Source: Bovifimicola sp964595785 (GTDB lineage Bacteria > Bacillota > Clostridia > Lachnospirales > Lachnospiraceae). Taken from it: DNA of 34,961 nucleotides. Below the pieces are notes generated by a model. The model saw nothing but the letters and a program-made list of their open reading frames with translations, had not been told where the DNA came from and ran no database searches. Shown in pieces: positions 5,538 to 14,252 of this stretch. Position numbers and translations under genes: made by a program. The stretch spans positions 1 to 34,961 of the forward strand of contig CAZQRO010000007.1 in NCBI GenBank assembly GCA_964595785.1, given 5' to 3'. Position 1 is the first letter of the stretch. Each line of letters begins with the position of its first letter.

Positions 5538-7874
5538 ATGGAGAATAGAATGAAAAGGAATAGAATTAAAAAGATAGCGGCATTAGTCATAGCGGGTGTT
5601 ATGTGTCTGCAGTTTACAGGATGCGGTAAGGAGAAAAAGAAAACAGAGAAGTTAGACCAATATGATGCTGTAAAGCAGACAGAGATTGCACATAGTCTTG
5701 GAACTACCAAGATTATTGATGGTGTGTTATATGGTTCATATAATGATTTTGACGAAAAGAACAACACTTCTAAGACAGGAATGGTTACATATAATTTTGA
5801 AACAAAGGAAACACAGGAAGCAGCGGTTGAAGATTCGGAATTGTCTGTACAGTCGTTTGATAAGGACAGTGAAGGCAATTTAGTAATAAAGGGACAAAAA
5901 TATTTTACAGATAACGATAAAACTCCTAGAGATACCGGAGAAAGTACCGCTTCAACAGGAACTGGAGAAACAGAAGATACAACATATTCATATTCAGATG
6001 TTGAACTTAAATACGACTCGGATTTTAAATTGATATCAAGAAATGAAGGTGAAAAAATCACCGCTTCTTATGACGGTAAAATGAGTGAAGAAATGTTAGT
6101 GTCTCAGGTATGTACAGATGATGGTAAAAGGCTTGAATTGTATAATTCAATGTCAGATGGTAAATATTATATTAAAATATTTGACACGGAAGGAAATGAG
6201 GCAGGACAGATTCCAATTGATAGTATGATAGACAGTTTATACAAACTTCCTAATGGTGATATTGTTTGTATGGTATGGGGTGATGGTGGTGTGTCACTCT
6301 ATAAAATTGATGTTGAAGGTAAAAAAGTCGGAGATAAATTGGCTGATGTTTCAAAATATAATATGTCTAAATTGTTTATCGGACATAAGGATTCCGTAAT
6401 GTTTGTATCTGGTGGAATATTATACAGATGTTATTATGAAAATGGCAAAGTTGAGAAAATTCTTAAATTTATGGATAGTGATATAGATGCCGATACGGTA
6501 AATGAAGTATTTGAGTTAGAAGATGGTACATTAGTCTGTGTATTTTCAACATCAGATTATAAATCAGCAGAAATTGATTATCTTGTAAAGCAGGATCCGA
6601 AGAATGCAGTTAAAAAAACAGAGATAACAATGGGTGTATTTTATTTAGATGATGATTTACAGAAGAAAGTTATCGATTTCAATAAAACAAATGAGAAATA
6701 TAAGATAGTTGTAACAGAATATTATGGTGATGGTGAAGAAGACTATGATAAGGCAATGTCAAAATTCAATTCTGATGTTGCATCAGGAAAATGTCCTGAT
6801 ATAGTTAACTTTAATGGATTAACTGCATCGATGGAACAATATGTGGAAAAGGGAATCTTAGAAGAGTTAACACCATATTTAGAAAAGGATAGTGACATTA
6901 ATATTGATGATTTTGTCCAAAGTGTAGTTGAAGCATATAAGATTGAAGGAAAGTTATATGTGCTGCCACAGTATTTTTCAGTAAACGGCTATATTGGAGC
7001 AACTTCAGCAGTAGGTAAAGATATCAGCTGGACTATGGATGAGTTTATTAATCTGGCAAAGAGTTTACCTGAAAATGAAGCAATACTTCAGAATATAACC
7101 AGTGATGGTTTATTATCAATGCTGTGCACGTATAATCTGAATAAATATGTGAACTGGACTACGGGTGAATGTCTATTTGATACAGGTAATTTTGCTAAGC
7201 TATTGGAATTTTGCAGTAACTATAAGACGAGTGAAGAATTTTATAAAGATTATGATTATGAAAATTATGTAAGTGAAGTAACGCTGATAAGAAATAAGCA
7301 GCTTTTGCTTCGTTCGGTATATATGGATGACACACAGGAATATATGTTATCAAAAGTTATTTATGGTGAAGATGTATCATTTAAAGGATACCCATGTGAA
7401 AAAGGAAACGGTTCCATAGTGGCAACAAATTCATCACTTTTGGCAATTTCAGCCAAATCTAAGAACAAAGATTCTGCATGGAAATTTATAAGACAATTTT
7501 ATCTTCCGACAGAGCAGGAAAATGCAAAGAATTATTTCAACGGATTCCCAATAAGACAGGATGATTTAGATAAAATGCTTAATGATGCAATGATACCTGA
7601 AAAATATACTGATGAAAACGGACAGGAGCAGATAATGCATAATACATGGGGATTTGATGATATAACAATTGAAATTCCGGAGCCTGCTGAAGATGACATT
7701 AAGGCAATAAAGGATATTATTAATTCTATTGATACTATTTCAGGCTCAGATGAAAAGATAAGTTCAATTATTGATGAAGAAACTAAAGCTTTCTTTGAAG
7801 GTCAGAAATCAGCGGATGAAGTTGCTAAGGTAATTCAAAGCAGAGTTTCTATGTATGTTAAAGAAAACAGATAG
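5538..7874 (+). CDS. Large extracellular solute-binding lipoprotein (sugar-type ABC transporter)
   Basis: This is a predicted lipoprotein of about 778 residues, roughly twice the size of a plain sugar-binding protein. From the ATG at 5538 it has a basic N-terminus, a hydrophobic stretch and the lipobox FTGC (Cys29), so it is probably anchored outside the cell membrane. Residues ~30-350 are a strand-rich domain I do not recognise, with repeated D/N-G turns (LPNGDIVCMVWGDGG, LEDGTLVCVF) that suggest a propeller-like fold. Residues ~356-778 look like a family-1 extracellular solute-binding domain (TMGVFYLDDDLQKKVIDFNK, later APDIVNF-like CPDIVNFNG and the KDSAWKFIRQF helix). The start has AGAGG at 5526-5530; ATG 5550 is an alternative with GGAG. 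Longer upstream initiation would remove a clean signal peptide. Two permease genes follow. Confidence 0.85.
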   Translation: MENRMKRNRIKKIAALVIAGVMCLQFTGCGKEKKKTEKLDQYDAVKQTEIAHSLGTTKIIDGVLYGSYNDFDEKNNTSKTGMVTYNFETKETQEAAVEDSELSVQSFDKDSEGNLVIKGQKYFTDNDKTPRDTGESTASTGTGETEDTTYSYSDVELKYDSDFKLISRNEGEKITASYDGKMSEEMLVSQVCTDDGKRLELYNSMSDGKYYIKIFDTEGNEAGQIPIDSMIDSLYKLPNGDIVCMVWGDGGVSLYKIDVEGKKVGDKLADVSKYNMSKLFIGHKDSVMFVSGGILYRCYYENGKVEKILKFMDSDIDADTVNEVFELEDGTLVCVFSTSDYKSAEIDYLVKQDPKNAVKKTEITMGVFYLDDDLQKKVIDFNKTNEKYKIVVTEYYGDGEEDYDKAMSKFNSDVASGKCPDIVNFNGLTASMEQYVEKGILEELTPYLEKDSDINIDDFVQSVVEAYKIEGKLYVLPQYFSVNGYIGATSAVGKDISWTMDEFINLAKSLPENEAILQNITSDGLLSMLCTYNLNKYVNWTTGECLFDTGNFAKLLEFCSNYKTSEEFYKDYDYENYVSEVTLIRNKQLLLRSVYMDDTQEYMLSKVIYGEDVSFKGYPCEKGNGSIVATNSSLLAISAKSKNKDSAWKFIRQFYLPTEQENAKNYFNGFPIRQDDLDKMLNDAMIPEKYTDENGQEQIMHNTWGFDDITIEIPEPAEDDIKAIKDIINSIDTISGSDEKISSIIDEETKAFFEGQKSADEVAKVIQSRVSMYVKENR

Positions 7875-7893
7875 AACCGGGAAGGTTAAACAG

Positions 7894-8799
7894 ATGGTTA
7901 AAGTATTTAAGAAGAAAAAACGGCAGAAAAAGTCTGACTGGGACAAAAACAGCCGTATAAAGTCAAACTTATTTATGATACCAAGTATAATAGGTGTGCT
8001 GACATTCTTTATTGTACCATTTTTCGTAGTAATATATTATTCACTAATAGACAATGTGGTTAGTAAGAAGTTTGTATTTCTGGATAATTTTATAAATGTT
8101 TTGAAAAATGAGGCATTCAGGCAGGCAGCATTTAATACATTAAGATTTACAATTATTGCAGTGCCATTAGCAGTGATTTTATCAATGCTGTTAGCGTCAC
8201 TGATGATGAATAATCTCCCATTTAAGAGTCAGTTCAGGACATTGTTCCTGACGCCTCTGATGGTACCGATAGCGTCAGTAGTGCTTATTTTTCAAGTGCT
8301 TTTTCACTATAACGGCGTTGTAAATGATTTTGTTTCATTATTTGGTGTGGATAAGATTGACTGGTTCAAGTCAAAATATGCGCCGGTTGTTATTGTAATA
8401 TTATTTTTATGGAAAAACCTTGGATATAATATGATATTATTTATGGCAGCTTATGGAAGTATTCCGAAGGAAGTCATGGAAGTGGCAAGATTAGAAAGTT
8501 CCTCTAACTGGCAGATGTTTTGGAAAGTTAAACTTAGGTACCTGTCACCTACGGTAATGTTTGTAACTATTCTATCAGTTATTAATTCATTTAAGGTGTT
8601 CAGGGAGGTGTATCTGCTGACCGGAGATTATCCTTATGAAAGTCTGTATATGCTTCAGCATTTCATGAATAATACATTTACGTCATTAGATTACCAGAAA
8701 TTATCAGCTGCGGCAGTTATAATGTTTGATGTTATGGTAATAATAATAGGCATTCTTTTTGTAATAGAAAACAGATACGGAAAGGATGTGGAAGAATGA
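7894..8799 (+). CDS. MalF/UgpA-type sugar ABC transporter permease
   Basis: This is a membrane permease of about 301 residues with six predicted helices, the first at about residues 27-50 (IIGVLTFFIVPFFVVIYYSL). The cytoplasmic EAA loop that docks on the ATPase reads EVMEVARLESSSNWQMFWKV, near residue 200. I chose the ATG at 7894, eight bases after GGGAAGG, rather than an upstream in-frame ATG at 7855 that lies inside the lipoprotein gene. The next permease overlaps its stop by four bases (ATGA), showing translational coupling. With the lipoprotein upstream it forms an importer core; the ATPase must come from elsewhere. Substrate unknown. Confidence 0.92.
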   Translation: MVKVFKKKKRQKKSDWDKNSRIKSNLFMIPSIIGVLTFFIVPFFVVIYYSLIDNVVSKKFVFLDNFINVLKNEAFRQAAFNTLRFTIIAVPLAVILSMLLASLMMNNLPFKSQFRTLFLTPLMVPIASVVLIFQVLFHYNGVVNDFVSLFGVDKIDWFKSKYAPVVIVILFLWKNLGYNMILFMAAYGSIPKEVMEVARLESSSNWQMFWKVKLRYLSPTVMFVTILSVINSFKVFREVYLLTGDYPYESLYMLQHFMNNTFTSLDYQKLSAAAVIMFDVMVIIIGILFVIENRYGKDVEE

Positions 8800-9707
8800 A
8801 AAAAATATTTTCAAAAAAGATACATAAACATCCGGGTATTGGAAAGTTGTGTATGAAGACCTGTGTTGCATTGATATTTGTCATCTTCTTTGTGATACCG
8901 ATTATTCTTACAATATGCAACTCATTTATGACAGAGACAGAGATAACCGCTAATTACGGACAGATTTTTGATACAAGCGAAACCGGTGCACACAAATTTA
9001 TTTCGAAAAGAGTAAACCTTAAGTTTATACCGGATAAAGTGTCTTTTAGCCAGTACATTACAGTATTGTTTAAAAGTCCGGATTATCTGATTAAGTTCTG
9101 GAACTCCGTATTATATGTGGTACCTATTGTGTTTGTACAGCTATTAACAGCACTGCTTACAGCCTATGGTTTTACAAGATTCCGAGGGAAAAAGAAAGAA
9201 ATTATCTTTTTCATATATGTTATACTGATGCTTATGCCATATCAGGTTACTTTAGTACCTAACTATCTGGTATCAGACTGGCTGCATATTCTAAATAGCA
9301 GATGGGCAATTCTGTTACCGGGATTTTTCTCACCGTTTAGTGTGTATCTGCTTACGAAATATATGAGACGTATTTCACCGGCAATTATTGAAGCAGCCAA
9401 AATAGATGGTGCAGGTGAATGGCAGATATTCAGAAGAATCTGTATACCGTTATGTAAAAGTGCATTATTTTCAGTAGGAATTCTGGTTTTTATTGATTAT
9501 TGGAATATGGTAGAGCAGCCGCTTATTCTGCTTAATGACCAGGATAAATATCCATTGTCGATTTTCCTGTCAAAGATTAATTCGGGAGAAATAGGGCTGG
9601 CATTTGCAGTAGCAGTAATTTATATGATTCCAAGTTTACTGGTATTTTTATATGGTGAAGAGTACTTAGTAGACGGAATAACATCTCAAAGTGGCATAAA
9701 AGGCTAA
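8796..9707 (+). CDS. MalG/UgpE-type sugar ABC transporter permease
   Basis: This is the second permease half, 303 residues with six predicted helices. The EAA loop reads EAAKIDGAGEWQIFRRICIP around residue 200, the standard MalG-type form. After the first helix there is a longer extracytoplasmic segment (about residues 45-100), larger than in a typical MalG. The ATG at 8796 overlaps the stop of the first permease. It pairs with that subunit and the lipoprotein. The HlyD-type gene starts 12 bases later behind AAAGGAGG, so all belong to one operon. Confidence 0.92.
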   Translation: MKKIFSKKIHKHPGIGKLCMKTCVALIFVIFFVIPIILTICNSFMTETEITANYGQIFDTSETGAHKFISKRVNLKFIPDKVSFSQYITVLFKSPDYLIKFWNSVLYVVPIVFVQLLTALLTAYGFTRFRGKKKEIIFFIYVILMLMPYQVTLVPNYLVSDWLHILNSRWAILLPGFFSPFSVYLLTKYMRRISPAIIEAAKIDGAGEWQIFRRICIPLCKSALFSVGILVFIDYWNMVEQPLILLNDQDKYPLSIFLSKINSGEIGLAFAVAVIYMIPSLLVFLYGEEYLVDGITSQSGIKG

Positions 9708-9718
9708 AGGAGGACATT

Positions 9719-11074
9719 GTGGAAGAAAAACAGCATATAGCAAGAAAAAAATGGGTAAGAAGATTTGCAATAGTATTTTTTATTACTTTATTATTGCTTA
9801 CGTTCTTTTCAAATACAATTATGAATCATTCTCTTGCTCGGGTATCAACACAGTATATTGAATCAGATTCAGTATCAGCTAAGGTAAGAGGAACAGGAAC
9901 AATTGAAGCAGGAGAAGCAAAAGAAATATCAATTACAGAAAGCCGTGAAGTTGAAGAGGTACTTGTAAAGACAGGTGACAAAGTTAATAAAGATGATGTT
10001 CTTATACGATTAAAAGAAGGTGTAAGTTCAGAAGTAACAGCAGCTGAAAAAGAATTAGAAAATCTTAAAGAAGCATATCTTAATAATATTCTTGTTAATG
10101 AGATTGACCAGACTATTGTTAACAAAGCAGAAAACGGAGGAGACAGTTATGAGGCCAACAGGTCTAATCTGACTGCGCTGAGTAATAAAGTAAAGGCTGC
10201 TCAGGAAAAGGCAGATGGAATACAAAAACAGATTGATGCCATTAATTCAGCCGCAGAAAATAATACAGCCCCCTCAACAGATGACATGAATGGTGACAGT
10301 TCATCATCTAACCCTGAATTAGATGCTTTAAATAAAAGCCTTAAGGCAGCACAGGAAGAAGTTGCGGCAGCCACCAAGGAACATGAGGATTTTTTAGCCG
10401 GTATTAATAAAATTAATGATTTAAAATCACAATACAATGCAATTAAAACAGCAGAAACTAACTTAGAAAAATTAAAACAGAAGAATATTGGTAATGAAAT
10501 AAAGGCTGCATGCGATGGAGAGATATTAACTATGGATGTTAAGGCTGGTGATACAATAACACCTGATACATCGATTGCTACCATACAAAATAAAGATAAT
10601 GGATATTCGTTAAGTTTTTCGGTTACAAATGATCAGGCGAAAAAAGTAAAAGTCGGTGATGAGGCTTCCGTATCTAATTCATGGTATTATGGTGATATTA
10701 AAGTGAAACTGAGTGCAATTAAAAATGACCCATCGATGCCGGGAAGACAAAAACTGCTTGTATTTAGCATTGAGGGTGAAGCAGAGACAGGTACTTCAAT
10801 GTCTGTTTCATTAGGCGATAAGAGTACAACATATGATTATGTTGTACCAAACAGTGCAGTCAGAGAGGACAATAACGGAAAATTCATTCTTGTGGTAAAA
10901 CAAAAGAGCAGTCCACTTGGAAACAGATATGCAGCAAAGCGTATTGACGTAGAAGTTTCAGCTTCTGATGATTCGAAATCAGCAGTGACCGGTGCAATAG
11001 AAGGTGGCGAATATGTTATTACAACATCAAATAAAATGGTAAATGCAGGAGATTTGGTTCGACTTGCTGAATAG
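9719..11074 (+). CDS. HlyD/MacA-type periplasmic adaptor (membrane fusion) protein
   Basis: This 451-residue protein has one N-terminal membrane helix (about residues 14-34), then the first half of a lipoyl-like hairpin (SAKVRGTGTIEAGEAKEI, EEVLVKTGDKVNKDDVLIRL), a long Ala/Lys/Glu-rich coiled-coil hairpin (~100-255), the second lipoyl half (ACDGEILTMDVKAGDTITPD) and beta-barrel domains to the end. That order defines MacA/YknX-type adaptors, which in Gram-positives work with MacB/FtsX exporters outside the membrane. The start is GTG at 9719, five bases after AAAGGAGG (9706-9713). It is unusual to find it in a sugar-importer operon; its partner is probably the MacB-like protein encoded next, 12 bases away. 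Confidence 0.88.
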   Translation: MEEKQHIARKKWVRRFAIVFFITLLLLTFFSNTIMNHSLARVSTQYIESDSVSAKVRGTGTIEAGEAKEISITESREVEEVLVKTGDKVNKDDVLIRLKEGVSSEVTAAEKELENLKEAYLNNILVNEIDQTIVNKAENGGDSYEANRSNLTALSNKVKAAQEKADGIQKQIDAINSAAENNTAPSTDDMNGDSSSSNPELDALNKSLKAAQEEVAAATKEHEDFLAGINKINDLKSQYNAIKTAETNLEKLKQKNIGNEIKAACDGEILTMDVKAGDTITPDTSIATIQNKDNGYSLSFSVTNDQAKKVKVGDEASVSNSWYYGDIKVKLSAIKNDPSMPGRQKLLVFSIEGEAETGTSMSVSLGDKSTTYDYVVPNSAVREDNNGKFILVVKQKSSPLGNRYAAKRIDVEVSASDDSKSAVTGAIEGGEYVITTSNKMVNAGDLVRLAE

Positions 11075-11086
11075 AGGAGTATGGCT

Positions 11087-12727
11087 ATGAAGAAAAAGAT
11101 AAAATGCATAATAAAATATGTTATTGCCATAATACTTCTAATTATTCCGATTGTCTTAATTAATCACGAGAGTAATTGCGATATAGTTCAAAACGCTTCT
11201 AAGAGATGGGATAGTACAGGCAAATCTGCCCATATAAGTGCATTTATGTCAAATAGTGCAGAATTCACGTTAAATGAAGTCATGGCATTTGAAGAAACAA
11301 TAGAAAATTCTTTAAAAGAAAATGATGCCTTAGACAGCAAAAACGGTGGAAGTGTATGGAAAGACTGTTACAGTGCTGACGGAAACATTACTATTACTAA
11401 AGATGGCATTAATACAGATGTAAAAGCCATTGGGGTAGGTGGAGATTTCTTCATTTTCCATCCGTTGGAACTGATAAAAGGCGCATATTTCGGAACAGAT
11501 AATCTTATGCAGGATTTAGTCATTATAGATGAAGATACCGCATGGAGATTATTTGGAAGTGTAGATGTGCAGGGCATGACAGTTAAGATTGGTGATATGG
11601 AACATACAATATCGGGAGTTGTTAAACGTGATAAAGGAAGCCTTAATAAGGCAGCAGGCAATAGCAAACCTACAGTTTATATTTCATATAATTCTTTTAC
11701 AAAATTCAGTGATACAAAGTATATAACTAGTTATGAAGTAATAATGCCGAATCTGACTAAAGATTATGCCTATAAAATAGTTAAAAAAGGATTAGATTTA
11801 CCGAAAAGTAAATGTGAAATTGTAGAAAATTCGGACAGATATTCATTAGAAGCATTAATTGGTGTAATAAGAGATTATGGTAAGCGCTCTATGAAAACCA
11901 ATACCGTCATATATCCTTATTGGGAAAATGTGGCGCGTGGAAGGGAAGACAGATGTGCGGCACTTTTGTTAATGGGAATAATACTTTTAATTATATATTT
12001 GGTATATATTATTGTAAAACTGATTAAAATAATTAAAAAGAATTCAACAAAGATAAAAAATCGGTGCATAGATGTTATAAGTGTCATAAAAGAAAAAATC
12101 AGAAAAAGGCATTCGGTTCCTGAAACAGAGATAGATACAGTAATATTTGATATAGGAAATGTTTTAGTAAAGTTTATTCCCATGCAGTTTTTGAAGAAAA
12201 CAGGCTTTGATGGTGAGGAAAGAGATGCGGTATTTGCAGCAGTCATTGAAAATGATATATGGAATGAATATGATAAAGGTATAATGACTAAGGAAGCTGC
12301 TATTAAGAAATTCATTGACAGGACACCTGAATTGAGAGATGAGATAATTAAGGTTTTTGATGATTTAAATGGAATTGTTAAAAGATTTGATTATACGGAT
12401 GAATGGATTAGTGAATTGAAGAATTATGGAATTCGTGTGTTATATTTATCTAATATCAGTGAAACATTATATAATGACTGTATAGATGAATTGGACTTTA
12501 CAGATGATATGGAAGGTGGAATACTTTCTTTTGAAGCTAAATGTTCAAAACCTGATGTAGAAATATATGAAAAACTGATTGAAAAATATAATCTTAATTC
12601 AAAGAGTTGTATATTTGTTGATGACAGGCAGTCAAACCTTACGATGGCAAGAAAAATAGGCTTTAATGGTATCCTTTTTACTACATATGAAGAGACAAAA
12701 CAGGAAATTTTGTCGAAGATATTATAG
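11087..12727 (+). CDS. Fusion of MacB-like ectodomain, membrane helix and HAD-superfamily phosphatase
   Basis: Residue numbers are counted from the ATG at 11081. A membrane helix (12-27) leads to an extracellular domain (28-292) resembling the MacB periplasmic core (LKENDAL..., AIGVGGDFFIFHPLELIKGAYF, LVIIDEDTAWRLFG, GVVKRDKG). A second helix (293-315) and a basic linker follow, then a complete HAD-IA domain (352-548): FDIGNVLV (nucleophile Asp357, YihX-type DxGN), LSNIS (Ser457), CSKPD (Lys490) and VDDRQSN (Asp514/515). The multi-helix FtsX core of a true permease is absent. Thus an ectodomain outside is linked to an intact phosphatase inside. I prefer the ATG at 11087, seven bases after GAGGAG; ATG 11081 is too close to it. 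Last gene of the operon. A sequencing frameshift joining two genes is unlikely because the frame is open for over 540 codons. Confidence 0.85.
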   Translation: MKKKIKCIIKYVIAIILLIIPIVLINHESNCDIVQNASKRWDSTGKSAHISAFMSNSAEFTLNEVMAFEETIENSLKENDALDSKNGGSVWKDCYSADGNITITKDGINTDVKAIGVGGDFFIFHPLELIKGAYFGTDNLMQDLVIIDEDTAWRLFGSVDVQGMTVKIGDMEHTISGVVKRDKGSLNKAAGNSKPTVYISYNSFTKFSDTKYITSYEVIMPNLTKDYAYKIVKKGLDLPKSKCEIVENSDRYSLEALIGVIRDYGKRSMKTNTVIYPYWENVARGREDRCAALLLMGIILLIIYLVYIIVKLIKIIKKNSTKIKNRCIDVISVIKEKIRKRHSVPETEIDTVIFDIGNVLVKFIPMQFLKKTGFDGEERDAVFAAVIENDIWNEYDKGIMTKEAAIKKFIDRTPELRDEIIKVFDDLNGIVKRFDYTDEWISELKNYGIRVLYLSNISETLYNDCIDELDFTDDMEGGILSFEAKCSKPDVEIYEKLIEKYNLNSKSCIFVDDRQSNLTMARKIGFNGILFTTYEETKQEILSKIL

Positions 12728-12755
12728 AAAACCCAATAATGTCATATAAAATACC

Positions 12756-12783
12756 TTGACAAAGAATATAAAAACTGTATAAT
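12756..12783 (+). promoter_or_regulatory. Promoter of trhA
   Basis: TTGACA (12756-12761) and TATAAT (12778-12783) match consensus fully with a 16-base spacer. The -10 box lies in the left arm of a long perfect inverted repeat. A leader of about 130 bases precedes the gene. Confidence 0.8.
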
Positions 12784-12814
12784 GTAGTTATTGAAACTAC
12801 ATTATACAGTTTTT
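12770..12814. promoter_or_regulatory. 19-bp perfect inverted repeat covering the trhA -10 box
   Basis: The arms AAAAACTGTATAATGTAGT (12770-12788) and ACTACATTATACAGTTTTT (12796-12814) are perfectly complementary around a 7-base loop. The right arm ends in five T, so it can act as a terminator for the operon upstream; the left arm holds TATAAT of the next promoter, so it could also be an operator. Confidence 0.75.
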
Positions 12815-12922
12815 GCGTGCTATATTGTTACTATTAAGAACAACTTTAAAATTTATATTGCTATTTGGTTTTGTTAAATAGAAAAATTTTGCAATTTTAG
12901 CACAAGAAGGAGGTTTATTTTT

Positions 12923-13606
12923 ATGGATTGTGGAGTTACTACTAAAAAGAGTTATCTGGAACGAAAGATTGGGATTCCTAAATATACATTGGGAGAAGAA
13001 TTAATCAGTGCTATCTCACATGGAATTGGTGCCGGACTTGGTATTGCTGCATTGTGTCTGTGCGTATCCATATCATATGCTCATGATAATGTATGGGGCG
13101 TTAAGAGCAGCTGGGTATTTGGATTATCTTTAATAATTTTGTATAGCATGTCATGTATTTATCATGCACTTAAACCGAATAACGCTAAGCGTGTTATGCG
13201 AATATTTGACCATTGTACTATTTTTCTGCTGATAGCAGGAACATATACACCATTTACACTAGTGTCACTAAGAGAAACAGTTGGATGGCCATTATTTGGT
13301 GTTATCTGGGGCGCTGCCATAATTGGTATAGTATTAAATGCTGTTGATATGGAAAAGTTTAAGGCATTATCAATGGTATGTTATCTGGCAATGGGCTGGT
13401 CAATTGTATTTACTTTCAAGCCATTACTTCAGTCGGTTCCAAGAACAGGTGTGGCATTATTGCTGGCAGGAGGAATTTCATATACTGTCGGAGCCGTAAT
13501 ATATGGTATCGGAAGTAAGGTTAAATACATGCATTCAATTTGGCATTTCTTTGTATTAGGCGGAAGCATACTACATTTTCTATGTATTTACATGTATGTT
13601 TTATAA
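12923..13606 (+). CDS. trhA: Hemolysin III family membrane protein (TrhA, PAQR superfamily)
   Basis: This is a seven-helix membrane protein of 227 residues. The family's metal-site signatures are visible: ISHGIGAGLGIAAL near residue 30, SMSCIYHAL near 75 (Ser and His), FDHCTIFLLIAGTYTPFTL near 93-111, and the C-terminal HSIWHFFVLGGSILHF with the paired His. This is the YqfA/TrhA branch of PAQR proteins, named for hemolysin III but with roles in membrane energetics; the true function is not established here. The start has AGGAGG 8-9 bases before the ATG at 12923. The long AT-rich leader (12815-12910) holds nothing else I recognise. Confidence 0.92.
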   Translation: MDCGVTTKKSYLERKIGIPKYTLGEELISAISHGIGAGLGIAALCLCVSISYAHDNVWGVKSSWVFGLSLIILYSMSCIYHALKPNNAKRVMRIFDHCTIFLLIAGTYTPFTLVSLRETVGWPLFGVIWGAAIIGIVLNAVDMEKFKALSMVCYLAMGWSIVFTFKPLLQSVPRTGVALLLAGGISYTVGAVIYGIGSKVKYMHSIWHFFVLGGSILHFLCIYMYVL

Positions 13607-13669
13607 ATGATATGACATATAGTATGCTTTGTGTTAAAATTATAATAACAAATGCAAAGGATATAAGAG

Positions 13670-14167
13670 ATGAAGGAAGAGAATTATAATAAATTGAGTG
13701 AGTGGTTTCAGAAAAAAGAAGCCAGAATGAAATTTTTTAATGTTGTATATAAAGTATTGCCTGTTATTGTAATGGCTGTATATGGATTAGTGGTATTTTA
13801 TGTATTATTTAATGCGGAAACGGAAGATAAATTACGGGTGATATTAGTACCGTTGAGTACATTTATACTTTGTACATTAATAAGAGTTATTATTAATGAA
13901 AAAAGACCTTATGAAATATTAAACATCACACCGCTTATTAAGAAGAATAAAAGCGGGCAGTCATTTCCAAGCAGACATGCAGTTTCAGCATCGGTTATTG
14001 CGATGACATCATTATATATAAATGTACCATTGGGAATTATTATGATGATAATATGTACCGGAGTTTGTGTTATAAGACCAATTGCGGGAGTCCATTATAT
14101 AAAAGATGTGGTTGCCGGAATGATATTTGGAATTCTGTTTGGAATAATAGGATTTTATATTATATAG
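13670..14167 (+). CDS. PAP2-family lipid phosphatase-like membrane protein
   Basis: This 165-residue integral membrane protein carries the three PAP2 signature blocks: R72-x6-RP (a Lys-to-Arg form of KX6RP, in IRVIINEKRP), FPSRHA (catalytic His103) and R136-PIAGVH142-YIKD146. Family enzymes dephosphorylate lipid phosphates such as phosphatidate or undecaprenyl pyrophosphate on the outer membrane face. It has about five helices, short but within range for small bacterial PAP2 proteins. It starts at ATG 13670 with an AAAGGAT box upstream; a TATAAT at 13641-13646 may be part of its own promoter but no good -35 is seen. The palindromic terminator at 14199-14228 follows. Confidence 0.88.
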   Translation: MKEENYNKLSEWFQKKEARMKFFNVVYKVLPVIVMAVYGLVVFYVLFNAETEDKLRVILVPLSTFILCTLIRVIINEKRPYEILNITPLIKKNKSGQSFPSRHAVSASVIAMTSLYINVPLGIIMMIICTGVCVIRPIAGVHYIKDVVAGMIFGILFGIIGFYII

Positions 14168-14198
14168 GTTTTAACAGAATAACTGTGAGGCAATTACA

Positions 14199-14228
14199 AA
14201 AAAGTGTCCGCCATGGCGGACACTTTTT
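14199..14228. terminator. Bidirectional terminator between the PAP2 gene and ktrA
   Basis: A perfect 30-base palindrome consists of AAAAAGTGTCCGCCA and its complement, with A-runs on one side and T-runs on the other, so it can stop transcripts from both the plus-strand PAP2 gene and the minus-strand ktrA. Confidence 0.95.
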
Positions 14229-14252
14229 CTATAGGTAATTTGGAATGATATA

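Noticed and set aside
10201..10584. Minus-strand frame of 127 codons within the HlyD gene
   Set aside because: It is opposite a clear coiled-coil adaptor sequence with no ribosome site or family features; a shadow frame.
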